DNA of 64,000 nt from assembly GCA_030626025.1 (NCBI GenBank), contig DAOUPT010000002.1, positions 69,118-133,117 on the forward strand, read 5' to 3'. The stretch comes from Anderseniella sp. GTDB taxonomy: Bacteria; Pseudomonadota; Alphaproteobacteria; Rhizobiales; Aestuariivirgaceae. Both the position numbers and the translations under genes were made by a program. Position 1 is the first letter of the stretch; every line of letters starts with the position of its first letter. This document shows, one piece after another, positions 34,777 through 43,293 of the stretch. The notes beneath the pieces were generated by a model. That model was given only the letters and a program-made list of their open reading frames with translations. It had not been told where the DNA came from and ran no database searches.

Positions 34777-37700
34777 ACAATTCAGACACATCATATGCCG
34801 AACTACAGGCAACCAGTAATTTCAGCTTTCTGCGTGGCGCATCACACCCGGCAGAACTGGTTGAAGTCGCGGCCAAAAAAGACCTCAAAGCCCTTGCCAT
34901 TGTTGACCGCAACTCCTTTGCCGGTCTGGTCCGTGCCCATCTGGCGGCAAAGTCTCATGACCTCAAACTGGTCATCGGTTGTCGGCTTGATCTGACCGAT
35001 GGCCCATCCCTGCTGGCTTACCCAACCAACCGCAAAGCCTATGGTCGCCTGTGTGCCCTGCTCAGCCGGGGCAAATTGCGCGCTGCCAAAGGTGCCTGTG
35101 AACTGACATTGGATGATGTATTTGAACACGCTCAAGATAGTTTGTTCGCAATCATTCCTCCGCCACAGATTACCACCGGACTGGCCGATCAATATCAATT
35201 CATCACAGCCCGGCTGCCGCACAACACCTACCTTGTTGCCAGCCATTCCTATCGCGGTAATGATCGTGAATATATCGCCTGGCTGGATCAATTGGCCAAC
35301 CAGACCGGTAGCCGGTTACTGGCCACCAACAATGTCCATTACCACGAACCATCACGTCGCCCCTTGCAGGATGTCATCAGCTGCATTCGCGAAGCAAAAC
35401 TGGTCAGCAAAGCCGGATTTTTGCTGGCCGCAAACAGTGAGCGATACATCAAAACACCAACCCAAATGGCCCATCTGTTCAAAGGTTTTGAACACGCCCT
35501 TAAAGCCTCACTCGAAATCATTCATCGCTGTACCTTCTCTCTTGACGAGCTGCGTTACGAATATCCGCTTGAACCGATCCCCAAAGACAAAACCGCCCAG
35601 CAACATCTCGATGACCTGGCCTGGGCAGGTGCCCACTGGCGCTATGGTCAAGACATTCCAGCCAAAGTAACTGCCAGCCTGCGCAAGGAATTGGCAATGA
35701 TTGAGGAACTCGAATACGCACCCTATTTCCTGACCGTGCACGACATTGTCGATTACGCCCGCACCCCGCAACCACAGCTTGGCCGCCATGACCCGATTCT
35801 CTGTCAGGGCCGCGGCTCAGCGGCTAATTCTTGCGTTTGTTACTGTCTTGGCATCACCTCGGTTGATCCAACTGAAATAGATCTGTTATTCGAACGCTTT
35901 GTCACCAAAGAACGAAACGAGCCACCTGATATTGACGTGGATTTCGAACACGAACGGCGCGAGGAAGTCATCCAGTATATCTACCAGCGTTACGGTCGCG
36001 ATCGGGCCGGAATAGCTGCAACCATCGTCACCTATCGCTCGCGCAGTGCCATTGCCGAAGTCGGCAAGGTGATGGGCCTGACGCCCGATGTAACCTCACT
36101 AATTGCCAAAACCGTCTGGGGTTCACACGGTCGCGAAGTCACCGACCGACAGGTTGAAGAAAGCGGCCTTGATTTAAACGATCCCCATTTATCCCTAATC
36201 ATCGACCTCACGCACCAATTGATCGGCTTCCCCCGCCACCTGTCTCAACATGTAGGCGGCTTTGTCCTGACCCGTCACCTGTTGACCGAAACCGTCCCGG
36301 TCGGCAATGCCGCCATGAAGGACCGCACCTTTATTGAGTGGGACAAGAACGATATTGATGCTCTCGGCATTCTAAAAGTTGATGTATTGGGCCTTGGCAT
36401 GCTGACCTGCATTCGCCGCGCTTTTGATCTGCTGCACCAGCATTATGGCATCCGTCACACCCTGGCCAGCCTGCCGCAAAACGATCAGGCTGTATACGAC
36501 ATGATCTGCAAGGCCGACACTCTTGGTGTATTTCAAATCGAAAGCCGGGCTCAGATGAGCATGCTGCCGCGTTTGCAGCCCCGCTGTTTTTACGATCTGG
36601 TCATTGAAGTGGCTATCGTGCGCCCCGGCCCCATACAGGGCGACATGGTCCACCCCTATCTGCGCCGCCGCAAGGGCCTCGAACCTGTCATCTTTCCATC
36701 CCCCCGCCCTGATCAGGGACCGGCAAATGAACTGGAACAAATCCTCGGCAAAACCAAGGGCGTGCCGCTGTTTCAGGAACAGGCCATGCGCATCGCCATG
36801 GAAGCGGCAAAGTTCTCGCCATCCGAACTCAACCAGCTACGCCACGCCATGGCCACCTTCCGCCGCAATGGCACCATTCATACACTGGAAGAAAAAATGA
36901 TCACCCGCATGACCTCGCGCGGCTATAGCAGCGACTTTGCCGAACGTTGCTTTAATCAGATCAAGGGCTTTAGCGATTACGGTTTCCCTGAAAGCCACGC
37001 CGCCAGCTTCGCCCTGCTGGTCTACATTTCCTGCTGGCTCAAACACCATTACCCCGCCGTATTTGCCTGCGCCCTGCTCAATTCACAACCCATGGGCTTT
37101 TACGCCCCGGCCCAGATTATCCGCGATGCCCGTCAGCATGGCGTCAAGGTCTACGATGCCGACATCAATTATTCTGACTGGGATTGTACCATTGAAGGTC
37201 AAGCCTTGCGCATCGGCCTGCGCCAGATACGCGGACTGGCAAAGGAGCGCGCCTTCGATCTGGTCACCAGTCGCGATAAACCTTTCACATCTCTGCACGA
37301 CCTTCAACAACGTACACAATTGCGCATTTTTGACATCGAAAGACTAGCCCTGGCCGATGCCTTTCGCTCCATCGGTTTAGACCGCCGTCAGGCACAATGG
37401 CAGGCGCGGGCATTATCAAGCCAAAGCAAATTCCCCCTGTTCGTCCATGCCGATGCGCCACAAGAAGGTTTTGAAGAACCGGTGCAATTGCCACTAATGC
37501 CATTGTCTGAACACGTAATCGCCGATTATCAGAACCTGCGCTTCTCGCTTAAAGCCCACCCGGTCACCTTTCTGCGCAATGATTTGACCCGCGTCAAAAT
37601 CATCACCACCGTACAAATGGCCAGTATGAAAAACCGCGCCTGGGTGCGCGTTGCAGGCCTTGTACTCGTCCGCCAAAGACCGGGGTCGGCCAAAGGCGTG

Positions 37701-37937
37701 GTGTTCATGACCATTGAAGATGAAACCGGCGTTGCCAATATTATCGTCTGGAAAACCGTTAAAGAACAATACAACAAAGTGGTTATGTCAGCAAAGCTGG
37801 TCGAAATTTACGGCCAGATACAAAGCCAGGACAACGTCATGCATCTGGTTGCCAAAAAACTGACCGACAGAACCCCAATGCTGGCTCAATTAGCAGGCGC
37901 GCAGCCAACAATGCCCGCCTCGCGCGACTTTCATTAG
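34773..37937 (+). CDS. dnaE2: error-prone DNA polymerase DnaE2 (ImuC)
   Basis: A 1054-residue C-family polymerase. The PHP domain is at 1-210 (YAELQATSNFSFLRGASHP); catalytic aspartates lie in PPDIDVDFEHERREEV; GRGSAANSCVCYCLGIT and PLFQEQAMRIAMEAAKFSP follow; an OB-fold sits near the C-terminus (WVRVAGLVLVRQRPGSAKGV). It carries out translesion synthesis after DNA damage together with ImuA and ImuB. The GTG at 34773, overlapping the imuB stop, is preferred over a TTG at 34749. It ends the SOS operon; a hairpin-rich region follows. Confidence 0.95.
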   Translation: MNNSDTSYAELQATSNFSFLRGASHPAELVEVAAKKDLKALAIVDRNSFAGLVRAHLAAKSHDLKLVIGCRLDLTDGPSLLAYPTNRKAYGRLCALLSRGKLRAAKGACELTLDDVFEHAQDSLFAIIPPPQITTGLADQYQFITARLPHNTYLVASHSYRGNDREYIAWLDQLANQTGSRLLATNNVHYHEPSRRPLQDVISCIREAKLVSKAGFLLAANSERYIKTPTQMAHLFKGFEHALKASLEIIHRCTFSLDELRYEYPLEPIPKDKTAQQHLDDLAWAGAHWRYGQDIPAKVTASLRKELAMIEELEYAPYFLTVHDIVDYARTPQPQLGRHDPILCQGRGSAANSCVCYCLGITSVDPTEIDLLFERFVTKERNEPPDIDVDFEHERREEVIQYIYQRYGRDRAGIAATIVTYRSRSAIAEVGKVMGLTPDVTSLIAKTVWGSHGREVTDRQVEESGLDLNDPHLSLIIDLTHQLIGFPRHLSQHVGGFVLTRHLLTETVPVGNAAMKDRTFIEWDKNDIDALGILKVDVLGLGMLTCIRRAFDLLHQHYGIRHTLASLPQNDQAVYDMICKADTLGVFQIESRAQMSMLPRLQPRCFYDLVIEVAIVRPGPIQGDMVHPYLRRRKGLEPVIFPSPRPDQGPANELEQILGKTKGVPLFQEQAMRIAMEAAKFSPSELNQLRHAMATFRRNGTIHTLEEKMITRMTSRGYSSDFAERCFNQIKGFSDYGFPESHAASFALLVYISCWLKHHYPAVFACALLNSQPMGFYAPAQIIRDARQHGVKVYDADINYSDWDCTIEGQALRIGLRQIRGLAKERAFDLVTSRDKPFTSLHDLQQRTQLRIFDIERLALADAFRSIGLDRRQAQWQARALSSQSKFPLFVHADAPQEGFEEPVQLPLMPLSEHVIADYQNLRFSLKAHPVTFLRNDLTRVKIITTVQMASMKNRAWVRVAGLVLVRQRPGSAKGVVFMTIEDETGVANIIVWKTVKEQYNKVVMSAKLVEIYGQIQSQDNVMHLVAKKLTDRTPMLAQLAGAQPTMPASRDFH

Positions 37938-37968
37938 AGCGTTTCATGTTTACATGGAACCGCTCAAG

Positions 37969-38002
37969 CGGAGCGATGCGCTTGGCGCATCTTGCGTGAG
38001 CG
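37969..38002. repeat. short repeat with variable hairpin, copy 1
   Basis: CGGAGC, then a GATGCGC-TTG-GCGCATC hairpin, then TTGCGTGAGCG. The flanks are identical to those at 41450-41485, while the stem sequence differs yet still pairs. Confidence 0.6.
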
Positions 38003-38010
38003 GAGTAAAC

Positions 38011-38045
38011 CTAGACTGTTTCAGTCAAAGAATGAAACAGTCTAG
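38011..38045. repeat. 13-bp perfect inverted repeat
   Basis: CTAGACTGTTTCA and TGAAACAGTCTAG, nine bases apart, 73 bases after dnaE2. No T run follows on either strand. Confidence 0.8.
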
Positions 38046-38228
38046 AAGGTGTAGCAATTTGAGATTTGCTGTTAACAAATCAACCCAATAACAATAATTT
38101 TCCCACCTCACAATTGTGTTTGAAAAGTCTCAAACCACAACATCTCGTAGGGAACAAAAACAGAATCTCGTCAAGTCAGCGATTCGGTCACCATCTGTTC
38201 CCGTTTGATTCCAAACGTTAACAACAAT

Positions 38229-38276
38229 AAAAAAAGCCAGCCATCACGCGAGGGGAAAGCGTGAATAGCTGGCTCT
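38229..38276 (-). terminator. intrinsic terminator of the candidate small RNA
   Basis: The minus-strand stem AGCCAGC/GCTGGCT with an inner CACGC/GCGTG stem is followed by seven T residues. On the plus strand only four T residues follow, so it works mainly leftward. Confidence 0.8.
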
Positions 38277-38341
38277 TTTAGAACAAGGCCCGAACTATTG
38301 AGGGTCAGGGAGCGGATCAGCGCGTAGTCCGAACCTTGCAA
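38229..38341 (-). ncRNA. candidate trans-acting small RNA with CU-rich loops
   Basis: A transcript of about 112 nt on the minus strand. A perfect TATAAT (38353-38348) lies just upstream. The 5' stem pairs 38338-38326 with 38296-38284 over 13 continuous positions. On the minus strand three of these are G-U wobbles; on the plus strand they would be A-C mismatches, so the strand is clear. The loop holds CCGCUCCCUGACCCUC. A second hairpin (GAGCCAGC.../GCUGGCU, inner CACGC/GCGUG, loop UUUCCCCUC) ends in seven U residues. Two CU-rich, anti-Shine-Dalgarno-like loops recall the alphaproteobacterial regulatory RNAs of the AbcR/alpha-r type. Targets and family are not known. Confidence 0.65.
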
Positions 38342-38347
38342 AACTAA

Positions 38348-38353
38348 ATTATA
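38348..38353 (-). promoter_or_regulatory. TATAAT -10 box of the candidate small RNA
   Basis: A perfect -10 hexamer on the minus strand about seven to ten bases before the proposed RNA start. No good -35 box is seen at the usual distance. Confidence 0.5.
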
Positions 38354-38467
38354 AGAAACGCCTCTTTTTGTTTGTTGTTATTTTGTTTCTTCATGCGGTT
38401 AACTTGATATGAGTTCTAGCAAGGTATGGCTGAACCAAATCTGAGTGGGCTGTTCATATTGGGTTCA

Positions 38468-39412
38468 TCAATATCCAGCTGTTCGGTCCACCGTTTCAGG
38501 CATATCCCCGTCTTCAAAAAACCTGACAATATTTCCCGCTGCCAACGCCGAAGCTGTCTGATAATTGGTCCGTGCAGAAATATGCGGCAGAATTGTAACT
38601 TTGGCATGGTTCCACAACGGATCATCCTGCGGCAATGGCTCGATATCAAACACATCCAGAACAGCATGACTCAAATGCCCGCTATCAAGCGCCTTAATCA
38701 AAGCGCGATTATTGATTACCGGCCCACGGGCAAAATTGATCACGCCTGCCCCATGCGGCAAAAGCCCCAATGTCTTCTCATCCAACAAATCACGAGTCTG
38801 GGCTGTAAGCGGCACCAGAATGATCAGGATATCCGAACGCTTTAAAATTTTACCCAATCCCTCTGGCCCGGCAAAGGTCGCCACCCCGTCGATATCAGCT
38901 TTCGACCGGCTCCAGCCGCAGACATCAAAGCCATTATCGAGCAGTCGCCTCGCCGCAACGGTGCCCAATTTGCCAAGTCCGAGAAAACCGACACAGCGCT
39001 GTGATGGCAAAGGCAACTCGCAATGTTGCCAGATTTTCTTCTCCTGCTGTACTCGATAGGCGGGCATATCGCGATGTAGATAAAGCGTCCAGGCAAGCGC
39101 TGCCTCACTCATGTCAGCGGCCAATTGCGGATCGGTCAGCCGGACAATATCAAAATTAGCATCCGGCAATTCAACCATCAACCGTTCAACCCCGGCCCAA
39201 AGACTCTGCACCCATTTCAGCTTCGGCAACAAGGCAAGATCAGCCGGATCAGGATCAGCAATAATCGCCACCTCAACCCCAGCCCGTTGTTCATCACCGA
39301 CCTGATCAAACGCCACCACCTGATAATCAGGCAAAGCATCCTGCAGAACCTTCAACCACAATTGCGTTTCATCACCGTCCAACCGGGCAACAAATGGGAT
39401 CATTTTTTTCAT
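38468..39412 (-). CDS. glyoxylate/hydroxypyruvate reductase A-type dehydrogenase
   Basis: A 314-residue D-isomer 2-hydroxyacid dehydrogenase. GFLGLGKLGTVAARRLLDNG is the NAD(P)-binding Rossmann motif; NFARGPVINNRALIKAL holds the catalytic Arg; VFDIEPLPQDDPLW the Glu and ILPHISARTNYQTA the His. The N-terminal MIPFVARLDGDETQLW and overall length fit the GhrA group, which reduces glyoxylate or hydroxypyruvate. The long frame upstream (to 39676) is not used; the ATG at 39412 gives the normal start. It is a single gene; the small RNA lies about 130 bases beyond its stop. Confidence 0.85.
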   Translation of the reverse strand: MKKMIPFVARLDGDETQLWLKVLQDALPDYQVVAFDQVGDEQRAGVEVAIIADPDPADLALLPKLKWVQSLWAGVERLMVELPDANFDIVRLTDPQLAADMSEAALAWTLYLHRDMPAYRVQQEKKIWQHCELPLPSQRCVGFLGLGKLGTVAARRLLDNGFDVCGWSRSKADIDGVATFAGPEGLGKILKRSDILIILVPLTAQTRDLLDEKTLGLLPHGAGVINFARGPVINNRALIKALDSGHLSHAVLDVFDIEPLPQDDPLWNHAKVTILPHISARTNYQTASALAAGNIVRFFEDGDMPETVDRTAGY

Positions 39413-39574
39413 AGCACAAACACTCAATCTTTTTTCTAAAGCCAACATCATTTTCATTAATCGGGAACCACAGCCCTTACTTGCATCATCAACCCTTGAC
39501 CTTGCAACCGATTGCCGCCAAAAAGAGCGATAAATTACTTTTTCCTCATTCAAGATACCGTGAAAGCTCTTCCC

Positions 39575-40180
39575 ATGGAAAAATTCACCAAACTGACCGG
39601 CGTTGCAGCTCCAATGCCACTGCCCAATATCGACACCGATATGATCATCCCCAAGCAGTTTCTCAAAACCATTCATCGCACTGGTCTTGGCAAATCACTG
39701 TTTTATGAAATGCGTTACCATGAAGATGGTACAGAGAACGAAGATTTCGTTCTCAACAAACCAGCCTGGCGCAAAGCTGAAATCCTTGTTGCTGGCGAAA
39801 ACTTTGGTTGCGGATCATCGCGCGAACACGCCCCCTGGGCCATTGCCGATTTCGGCATACGCTGTGTGATCTCCACCAGCTTTGCTGATATTTTCTATTC
39901 AAACTGTTTCAAGAACGGCATTTTGCCGATCAAGCTGCCACAGGAAGACATCGACAAGCTGATGGATGATGCCGAGCGCGGTGCAAATGCCACGGTCAGC
40001 GTTGATCTGGAAAGCCAGACCATCACCGGCCCTGATGGCGGCACCATCAATTTCGAGGTCGATGCCCACAAAAAACATTGCCTGCTCAACGGCCTTGATG
40101 ACATTGGCCTAACCATGGAAAAACAATCCTCGATTAAAGCCTTTGAAGCAAAACAAGCTGCAACCCAGCCCTGGGTTTAA
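39575..40180 (+). CDS. leuD: 3-isopropylmalate dehydratase small subunit
   Basis: A 201-residue swivel-domain subunit. [19 protein letters not shown] near the start and [21 protein letters not shown] (split as [24 protein letters not shown]) are the LeuD signatures. With LeuC it isomerises 2- to 3-isopropylmalate in leucine synthesis; leuC is not in the window. The frame is open from 39512, but the ATG at 39575 ([15 protein letters not shown]) matches the family. leuB follows after 29 bases, so they form an operon. Confidence 0.94.
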   Translation: MEKFTKLTGVAAPMPLPNIDTDMIIPKQFLKTIHRTGLGKSLFYEMRYHEDGTENEDFVLNKPAWRKAEILVAGENFGCGSSREHAPWAIADFGIRCVISTSFADIFYSNCFKNGILPIKLPQEDIDKLMDDAERGANATVSVDLESQTITGPDGGTINFEVDAHKKHCLLNGLDDIGLTMEKQSSIKAFEAKQAATQPWV

Positions 40181-40209
40181 TGCCGATCTAAGATATACGG
40201 AAATCAATT

Positions 40210-41319
40210 ATGATAAAAAAACTGTTTTTACTGCCCGGTGACGGCATCGGCACAGAAGTAATGACCGAAGTTGAACTGCTGATTCAGTGGTTCAATGATC
40301 GCGGCATCGCCAGCTTTGAAACCGAAAGCGGCCTGGTTGGCGGTTCCGCCTATGACGCTCATGGTGAAGCTATTTCCGACAGCGACATGGCACTGGCCAT
40401 GGCTGCCGATGCAGTTATTTTCGGCGCGGTTGGCGGTCCCAAATGGGACAGCGTTCCCTATGACCAGCGCCCCGAAGCCGGCCTATTACGCCTGCGCAAG
40501 GACATGGAACTGTTCGCCAATCTGCGCCCGGCCATTTGCTATCCAGCCCTGGCCGGTGCCTCATCGCTCAAAAAAGAGCTGGTCGATGGCCTTGATATTC
40601 TCATTGTTCGCGAGCTGACCGGCGGGGTTTATTTCGGTGAACCCAAAACCATCACCGATCTCGGCAACGGCCAGAAACGCGCCATTGATACGCAAATTTA
40701 TGACACCTACGAAATCGACCGCGTCTCGCGGGTTGCTTTCGAAATGGCCCGCACTCGCTCAAACCTCGTTCACTCAGCTGAAAAACGTAATGTGATGAAG
40801 TCCGGTGTTTTGTGGAACGAAGTCGTTACCCAGGTTCACAAAGAATCCTACAGCGATGTCAAACTCGAACACATTCTGGCCGACAATTGCGGCATGCAAC
40901 TGGTCCGCGCCCCCAAGCAATTCGACGTCATTGTTACCGACAATCTATTCGGCGATATCCTGTCTGACGTCGCCGCCATGCTGACCGGCTCGCTCGGCAT
41001 GCTGCCGTCTGCTTCGCTTGGTGCTGAAGATGAAAAAACCGGCACCCGCAAGGCTCTTTATGAGCCTGTCCATGGTTCTGCCCCCGACATCGCCGGCAAA
41101 GACTACGCCAACCCCATCGCCACCATAGGTTCCTTCGGTATGGCCCTGCGCTATTCCTTTGGCATGGGCGACTGGGCCACAAAACTCGATGACGCCATCG
41201 CCGCCGTGTTGGACAAGGGCCTACGCACCCGCGACCTCGCACAAGAAGGCGACAAGGTTATTTCGACAGCTGAAATGGGCAAAGCGATTATCGCGGAGTT
41301 GGACGCCATCGCTGGTTAA
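40210..41319 (+). CDS. leuB: 3-isopropylmalate dehydrogenase
   Basis: A 369-residue NAD-dependent decarboxylating dehydrogenase. [16 protein letters not shown] opens the fold; [30 protein letters not shown] and [27 protein letters not shown] are the substrate and metal segments (LeuB signature). It oxidises 3-isopropylmalate to 2-oxoisocaproate, the third step of leucine synthesis. It follows leuD in an operon. After its stop there is a repeat-bearing gap and no clear terminator. Confidence 0.96.
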   Translation: MIKKLFLLPGDGIGTEVMTEVELLIQWFNDRGIASFETESGLVGGSAYDAHGEAISDSDMALAMAADAVIFGAVGGPKWDSVPYDQRPEAGLLRLRKDMELFANLRPAICYPALAGASSLKKELVDGLDILIVRELTGGVYFGEPKTITDLGNGQKRAIDTQIYDTYEIDRVSRVAFEMARTRSNLVHSAEKRNVMKSGVLWNEVVTQVHKESYSDVKLEHILADNCGMQLVRAPKQFDVIVTDNLFGDILSDVAAMLTGSLGMLPSASLGAEDEKTGTRKALYEPVHGSAPDIAGKDYANPIATIGSFGMALRYSFGMGDWATKLDDAIAAVLDKGLRTRDLAQEGDKVISTAEMGKAIIAELDAIAG

Positions 41320-41322
41320 TAC

Positions 41323-41401
41323 CTCTCACGGCGCTGGTTTTATTTCTCTCACGGCGCTGATTTTATACCCCTCGCGGCTGATCCTCACTCCGTTCGGGCC
41401 T
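41323..41401. repeat. tandem 23-bp units merging into a dispersed repeat
   Basis: Two near-identical 23-bp units (41323-41345, 41346-41368) are followed by 41361-41401, a 41-bp sequence found again at 50413-50453 with 34 of 41 identical bases. Confidence 0.65.
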
Positions 41402-41449
41402 CCGGGAGGGCGGCCTGACCGGCCGGGGCGCTTAATAGCGCCGCCCCCG

Positions 41450-41485
41450 CGGAGCATTTTTGCAAAGCAAAAATTTGCGTGAGCG
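41450..41485. repeat. short repeat with variable hairpin, copy 2
   Basis: CGGAGC, an ATTTTTGC-AAA-GCAAAAAT hairpin, and TTGCGTGAGCG. The flanks equal those of 37969-38002, with a different but fully paired stem. Confidence 0.6.
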
Positions 41486-41805
41486 CACCCCAATCCTCTC
41501 CGTATTCACCCCGCCAAACACTCAAATCTCTCCGTATTCATTTACCCATTCCCATCTCTGCCACCTTCGTCATTCCAACGCACGCCGGAAGAGGCTTGCA
41601 ATAGCTTCATTCTTCACGAGCCAAAAAATTACGAAAATGTGACCAATTTTTCTCTCTTGTCGGGGAATAAACCTGCTCGTGCGGTGTTGTAGTTGTATCG
41701 CGGTTCGCGATCAAAATTATCTGTCATCAAACAGCTAAACGTTCAGTTAGTGCAAATTCATTTTTCTGAACCTTAGCCATTGAGCAACAAACAAGGAAAC
41801 TGCTT

Positions 41806-42327
41806 ATGAAATATCATGGTCTAATTCTCGCTCTTGGAATAGTCGCAACAACCGGGCTTGCCTGGCAACAAGGCGCCTTGGCGCAAGGGGAACGCCCGGC
41901 ACCTGCTCCAAATGGCATCGAAATTCCGCAAGGCTATAAAGACTGGCGGGTCATCGCTCCCTCCCATCGCACTGACAACAATAGTCTTCGCGTCATTCTG
42001 GGCAACGATATTGCAATCAAAGCCGCCCGCGCAGGTAAAACAAACCCATGGCCCGATGGTGCTTCACTGGCAAAGCTCGTATGGAAAGACCGCATTGATG
42101 AAAACTGGGAGGATGCAACCGTACCCGGCAAGTTCATTCATGCAGAATTCATGCTCAAGGATAAAGTGAAGTACGCCAAGACCGGCGGTTGGGGATATGC
42201 ACGCTGGCTGGGCAAAGACCAGAAACCCTATGGCGATGACGCTGATTTCGCCGAGGAATGCGTTGCCTGCCATACACCGGTAAAATCACGGGATTATGTT
42301 TTTACCACCCCGGCCCCGCTGCCTTAA
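41806..42327 (+). CDS. cytochrome P460 family protein
   Basis: A 173-residue secreted protein. A signal peptide (about 1-27, cleavage near ALAQG) leads to a beta-rich domain with IEIPQGYKDWRVIAPSHRTD, LRVILGNDIAIKAARAG and GWGYARWLG, typical of cytochrome P460. The haem c site C152-V-A-C155-H156 is at the C-terminus. Characterised members oxidise hydroxylamine or bind NO through a lysine-crosslinked haem; whether the crosslink lysine is present here needs a structural alignment. It heads a group with a membrane protein and an ECF sigma/anti-sigma pair. Confidence 0.85.
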   Translation: MKYHGLILALGIVATTGLAWQQGALAQGERPAPAPNGIEIPQGYKDWRVIAPSHRTDNNSLRVILGNDIAIKAARAGKTNPWPDGASLAKLVWKDRIDENWEDATVPGKFIHAEFMLKDKVKYAKTGGWGYARWLGKDQKPYGDDADFAEECVACHTPVKSRDYVFTTPAPLP

Positions 42328-42349
42328 ACCGACAGGAAATTATTCTATC

Positions 42350-42748
42350 ATGAAAATAGCAATCGCATACGCCTGCGGCAGTTTTGGTGGCATTGCAGCT
42401 GCTTTGCTCATCTGGCTGTTTGGCTTTTTGCAAATAACCGCCTTTTTTGGCGTTGCGATAGCCCCTGACCTCACCCCGGAATGGCTCTACTCCCGTGCCG
42501 TCTGGGGTGGGCTGTGGGGAGGTCTTTTCCTGTTGCCACTATTAGCACGCCAGCCATGGTATAGTAGGGCAATGCTTTTCAGTTTTGCACCAACGCTCGT
42601 GACATGGTTTATTGTTTTCCCCCTCAAATCTCAGGCTGGACTTTTGGGCTTGGAACTTGGAAATCTCACACCCTTTTTCGTTATTGCATTCAACATGAGC
42701 TGGGCTTTTGTAACAGCCGCAGCCATAAAATGGATTCCTGGTGAATAG
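42350..42748 (+). CDS. four-helix membrane protein next to P460
   Basis: A 132-residue hydrophobic protein with four predicted membrane helices (about 4-30, 43-62, 72-88, 100-126). AVWGGLWGGLFLLPLLARQPW resembles small membrane proteins of unknown function that occur near c-type cytochromes. The ATG at 42350 lies 22 bases after the P460 stop; a longer frame upstream overlaps P460. It is probably co-transcribed with P460 and the sigma factor. Confidence 0.7.
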   Translation: MKIAIAYACGSFGGIAAALLIWLFGFLQITAFFGVAIAPDLTPEWLYSRAVWGGLWGGLFLLPLLARQPWYSRAMLFSFAPTLVTWFIVFPLKSQAGLLGLELGNLTPFFVIAFNMSWAFVTAAAIKWIPGE

Positions 42749-42771
42749 GCAAAACAAATGAAAATTTCTCT

Positions 42772-43293
42772 ATGACTAAATTTCTGGACGAGATCGAAGC
42801 CTGTATTCCGGCACTTCGACGCTATGCGGGGGCATTAACCGGCAACTGGGAACATGCTGATGATCTCGTTCAGGACGCTCTTGAGCGTGCCATACGCAAA
42901 CAAAGACTTTGGTCGCCTTCCGGTTCCTTGCAAAGTTGGTTGTTTAAATTGCAGACCAATATTTACCGCAATGATCTGCGCAGGCAGAAACGGCGACCTC
43001 CCTTGACTCTGATTGATGATTTGACAGTGGATCCATCAATCCCCCCTGATCAACCCGCCAGACTGGCTCTTGCCGAAACAAAGCGGGCTTTGGCATATTT
43101 ACCCGATGAGCAAAGGCAAGCTTTGTTGCTCGTAGCGCTTGAGGGATTTTCATACAAGGAAGCAACGGTTATCCTTGATATTCCGCAAGGAACTTTGATG
43201 TCGCGGCTAGGGCGAGCTCGCAAGAATTTACGGCAAATCATTGATGAAGGCTTGCCACCAAAAGGGAAAAAGCACTTGAGGAGCGCAAAGTAA
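42772..43293 (+). CDS. ECF-type RNA polymerase sigma factor
   Basis: A 173-residue sigma-70 factor with only regions 2 and 4. HADDLVQDALERAIRKQRLW and SWLFKLQTNIYRNDLRR are region 2 (core and -10 binding); EGFSYKEATVILDIPQGTLMSRL is the region 4 helix-turn-helix (-35 binding). It shares one base (TAATG) with the anti-sigma gene, so the two are made together. The group with P460 suggests that it responds to haem, nitrosative or oxidative stress, which is inference. Confidence 0.92.
   Translation: MTKFLDEIEACIPALRRYAGALTGNWEHADDLVQDALERAIRKQRLWSPSGSLQSWLFKLQTNIYRNDLRRQKRRPPLTLIDDLTVDPSIPPDQPARLALAETKRALAYLPDEQRQALLLVALEGFSYKEATVILDIPQGTLMSRLGRARKNLRQIIDEGLPPKGKKHLRSAK

Larger units (their letters stand above)
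37938..38228. other. intergenic hairpin-rich region after dnaE2
   Basis: No gene is supported. In order I see: a hairpin pairing GAGCGTTTCATG with CATGGAACCGCTC; CCGCTCAAGCGG; a GATGCGC/GCGCATC hairpin flanked by sequence shared with 41450-41485; a 13-bp inverted repeat (38011-38045); GATTTG/CAAATC; TTGTGTTTGA paired with TCAAACCACAA; GGGAACA/TGTTCCC (about 38152-38206); and CGTTTG-ATTC-CAAACG. None has a T run, so they are not ordinary terminators. They may be repeats or structured RNA. Confidence 0.55.
41320..41805. other. intergenic region with repeats between leuB and P460 gene
   Basis: No supported gene. It holds two 23-bp tandem copies of ctctcacggcgctg-type sequence and a degenerate third (41323-41401), a GC-rich stretch (41402-41450), a variable-hairpin repeat (41450-41485), and an AT-rich 3' part with a GGGAATAAA motif (41663-41671) that may be an extracytoplasmic-function sigma promoter for the P460 operon. 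Confidence 0.55.

Noticed and set aside
38011-38045. 13-bp inverted repeat as terminator of dnaE2
   Set aside because: No T run follows on either strand, so it is listed as a repeat and not as an intrinsic terminator.
38281-38295. Second exact GAAC-N7-GAAC (LexA-like) site
   Set aside because: It lies inside the stem of the candidate small RNA, not at a promoter, and one or two chance matches are expected in 64 kb on both strands.
39413-39676. Upstream extension of the hydroxyacid dehydrogenase frame
   Set aside because: It overlaps the leuD start and lacks family similarity; the ATG at 39412 gives the expected length.
41323-41368. Tandem 23-bp repeats as a CRISPR array
   Set aside because: There are only two direct copies with no spacer between them and no cas genes.
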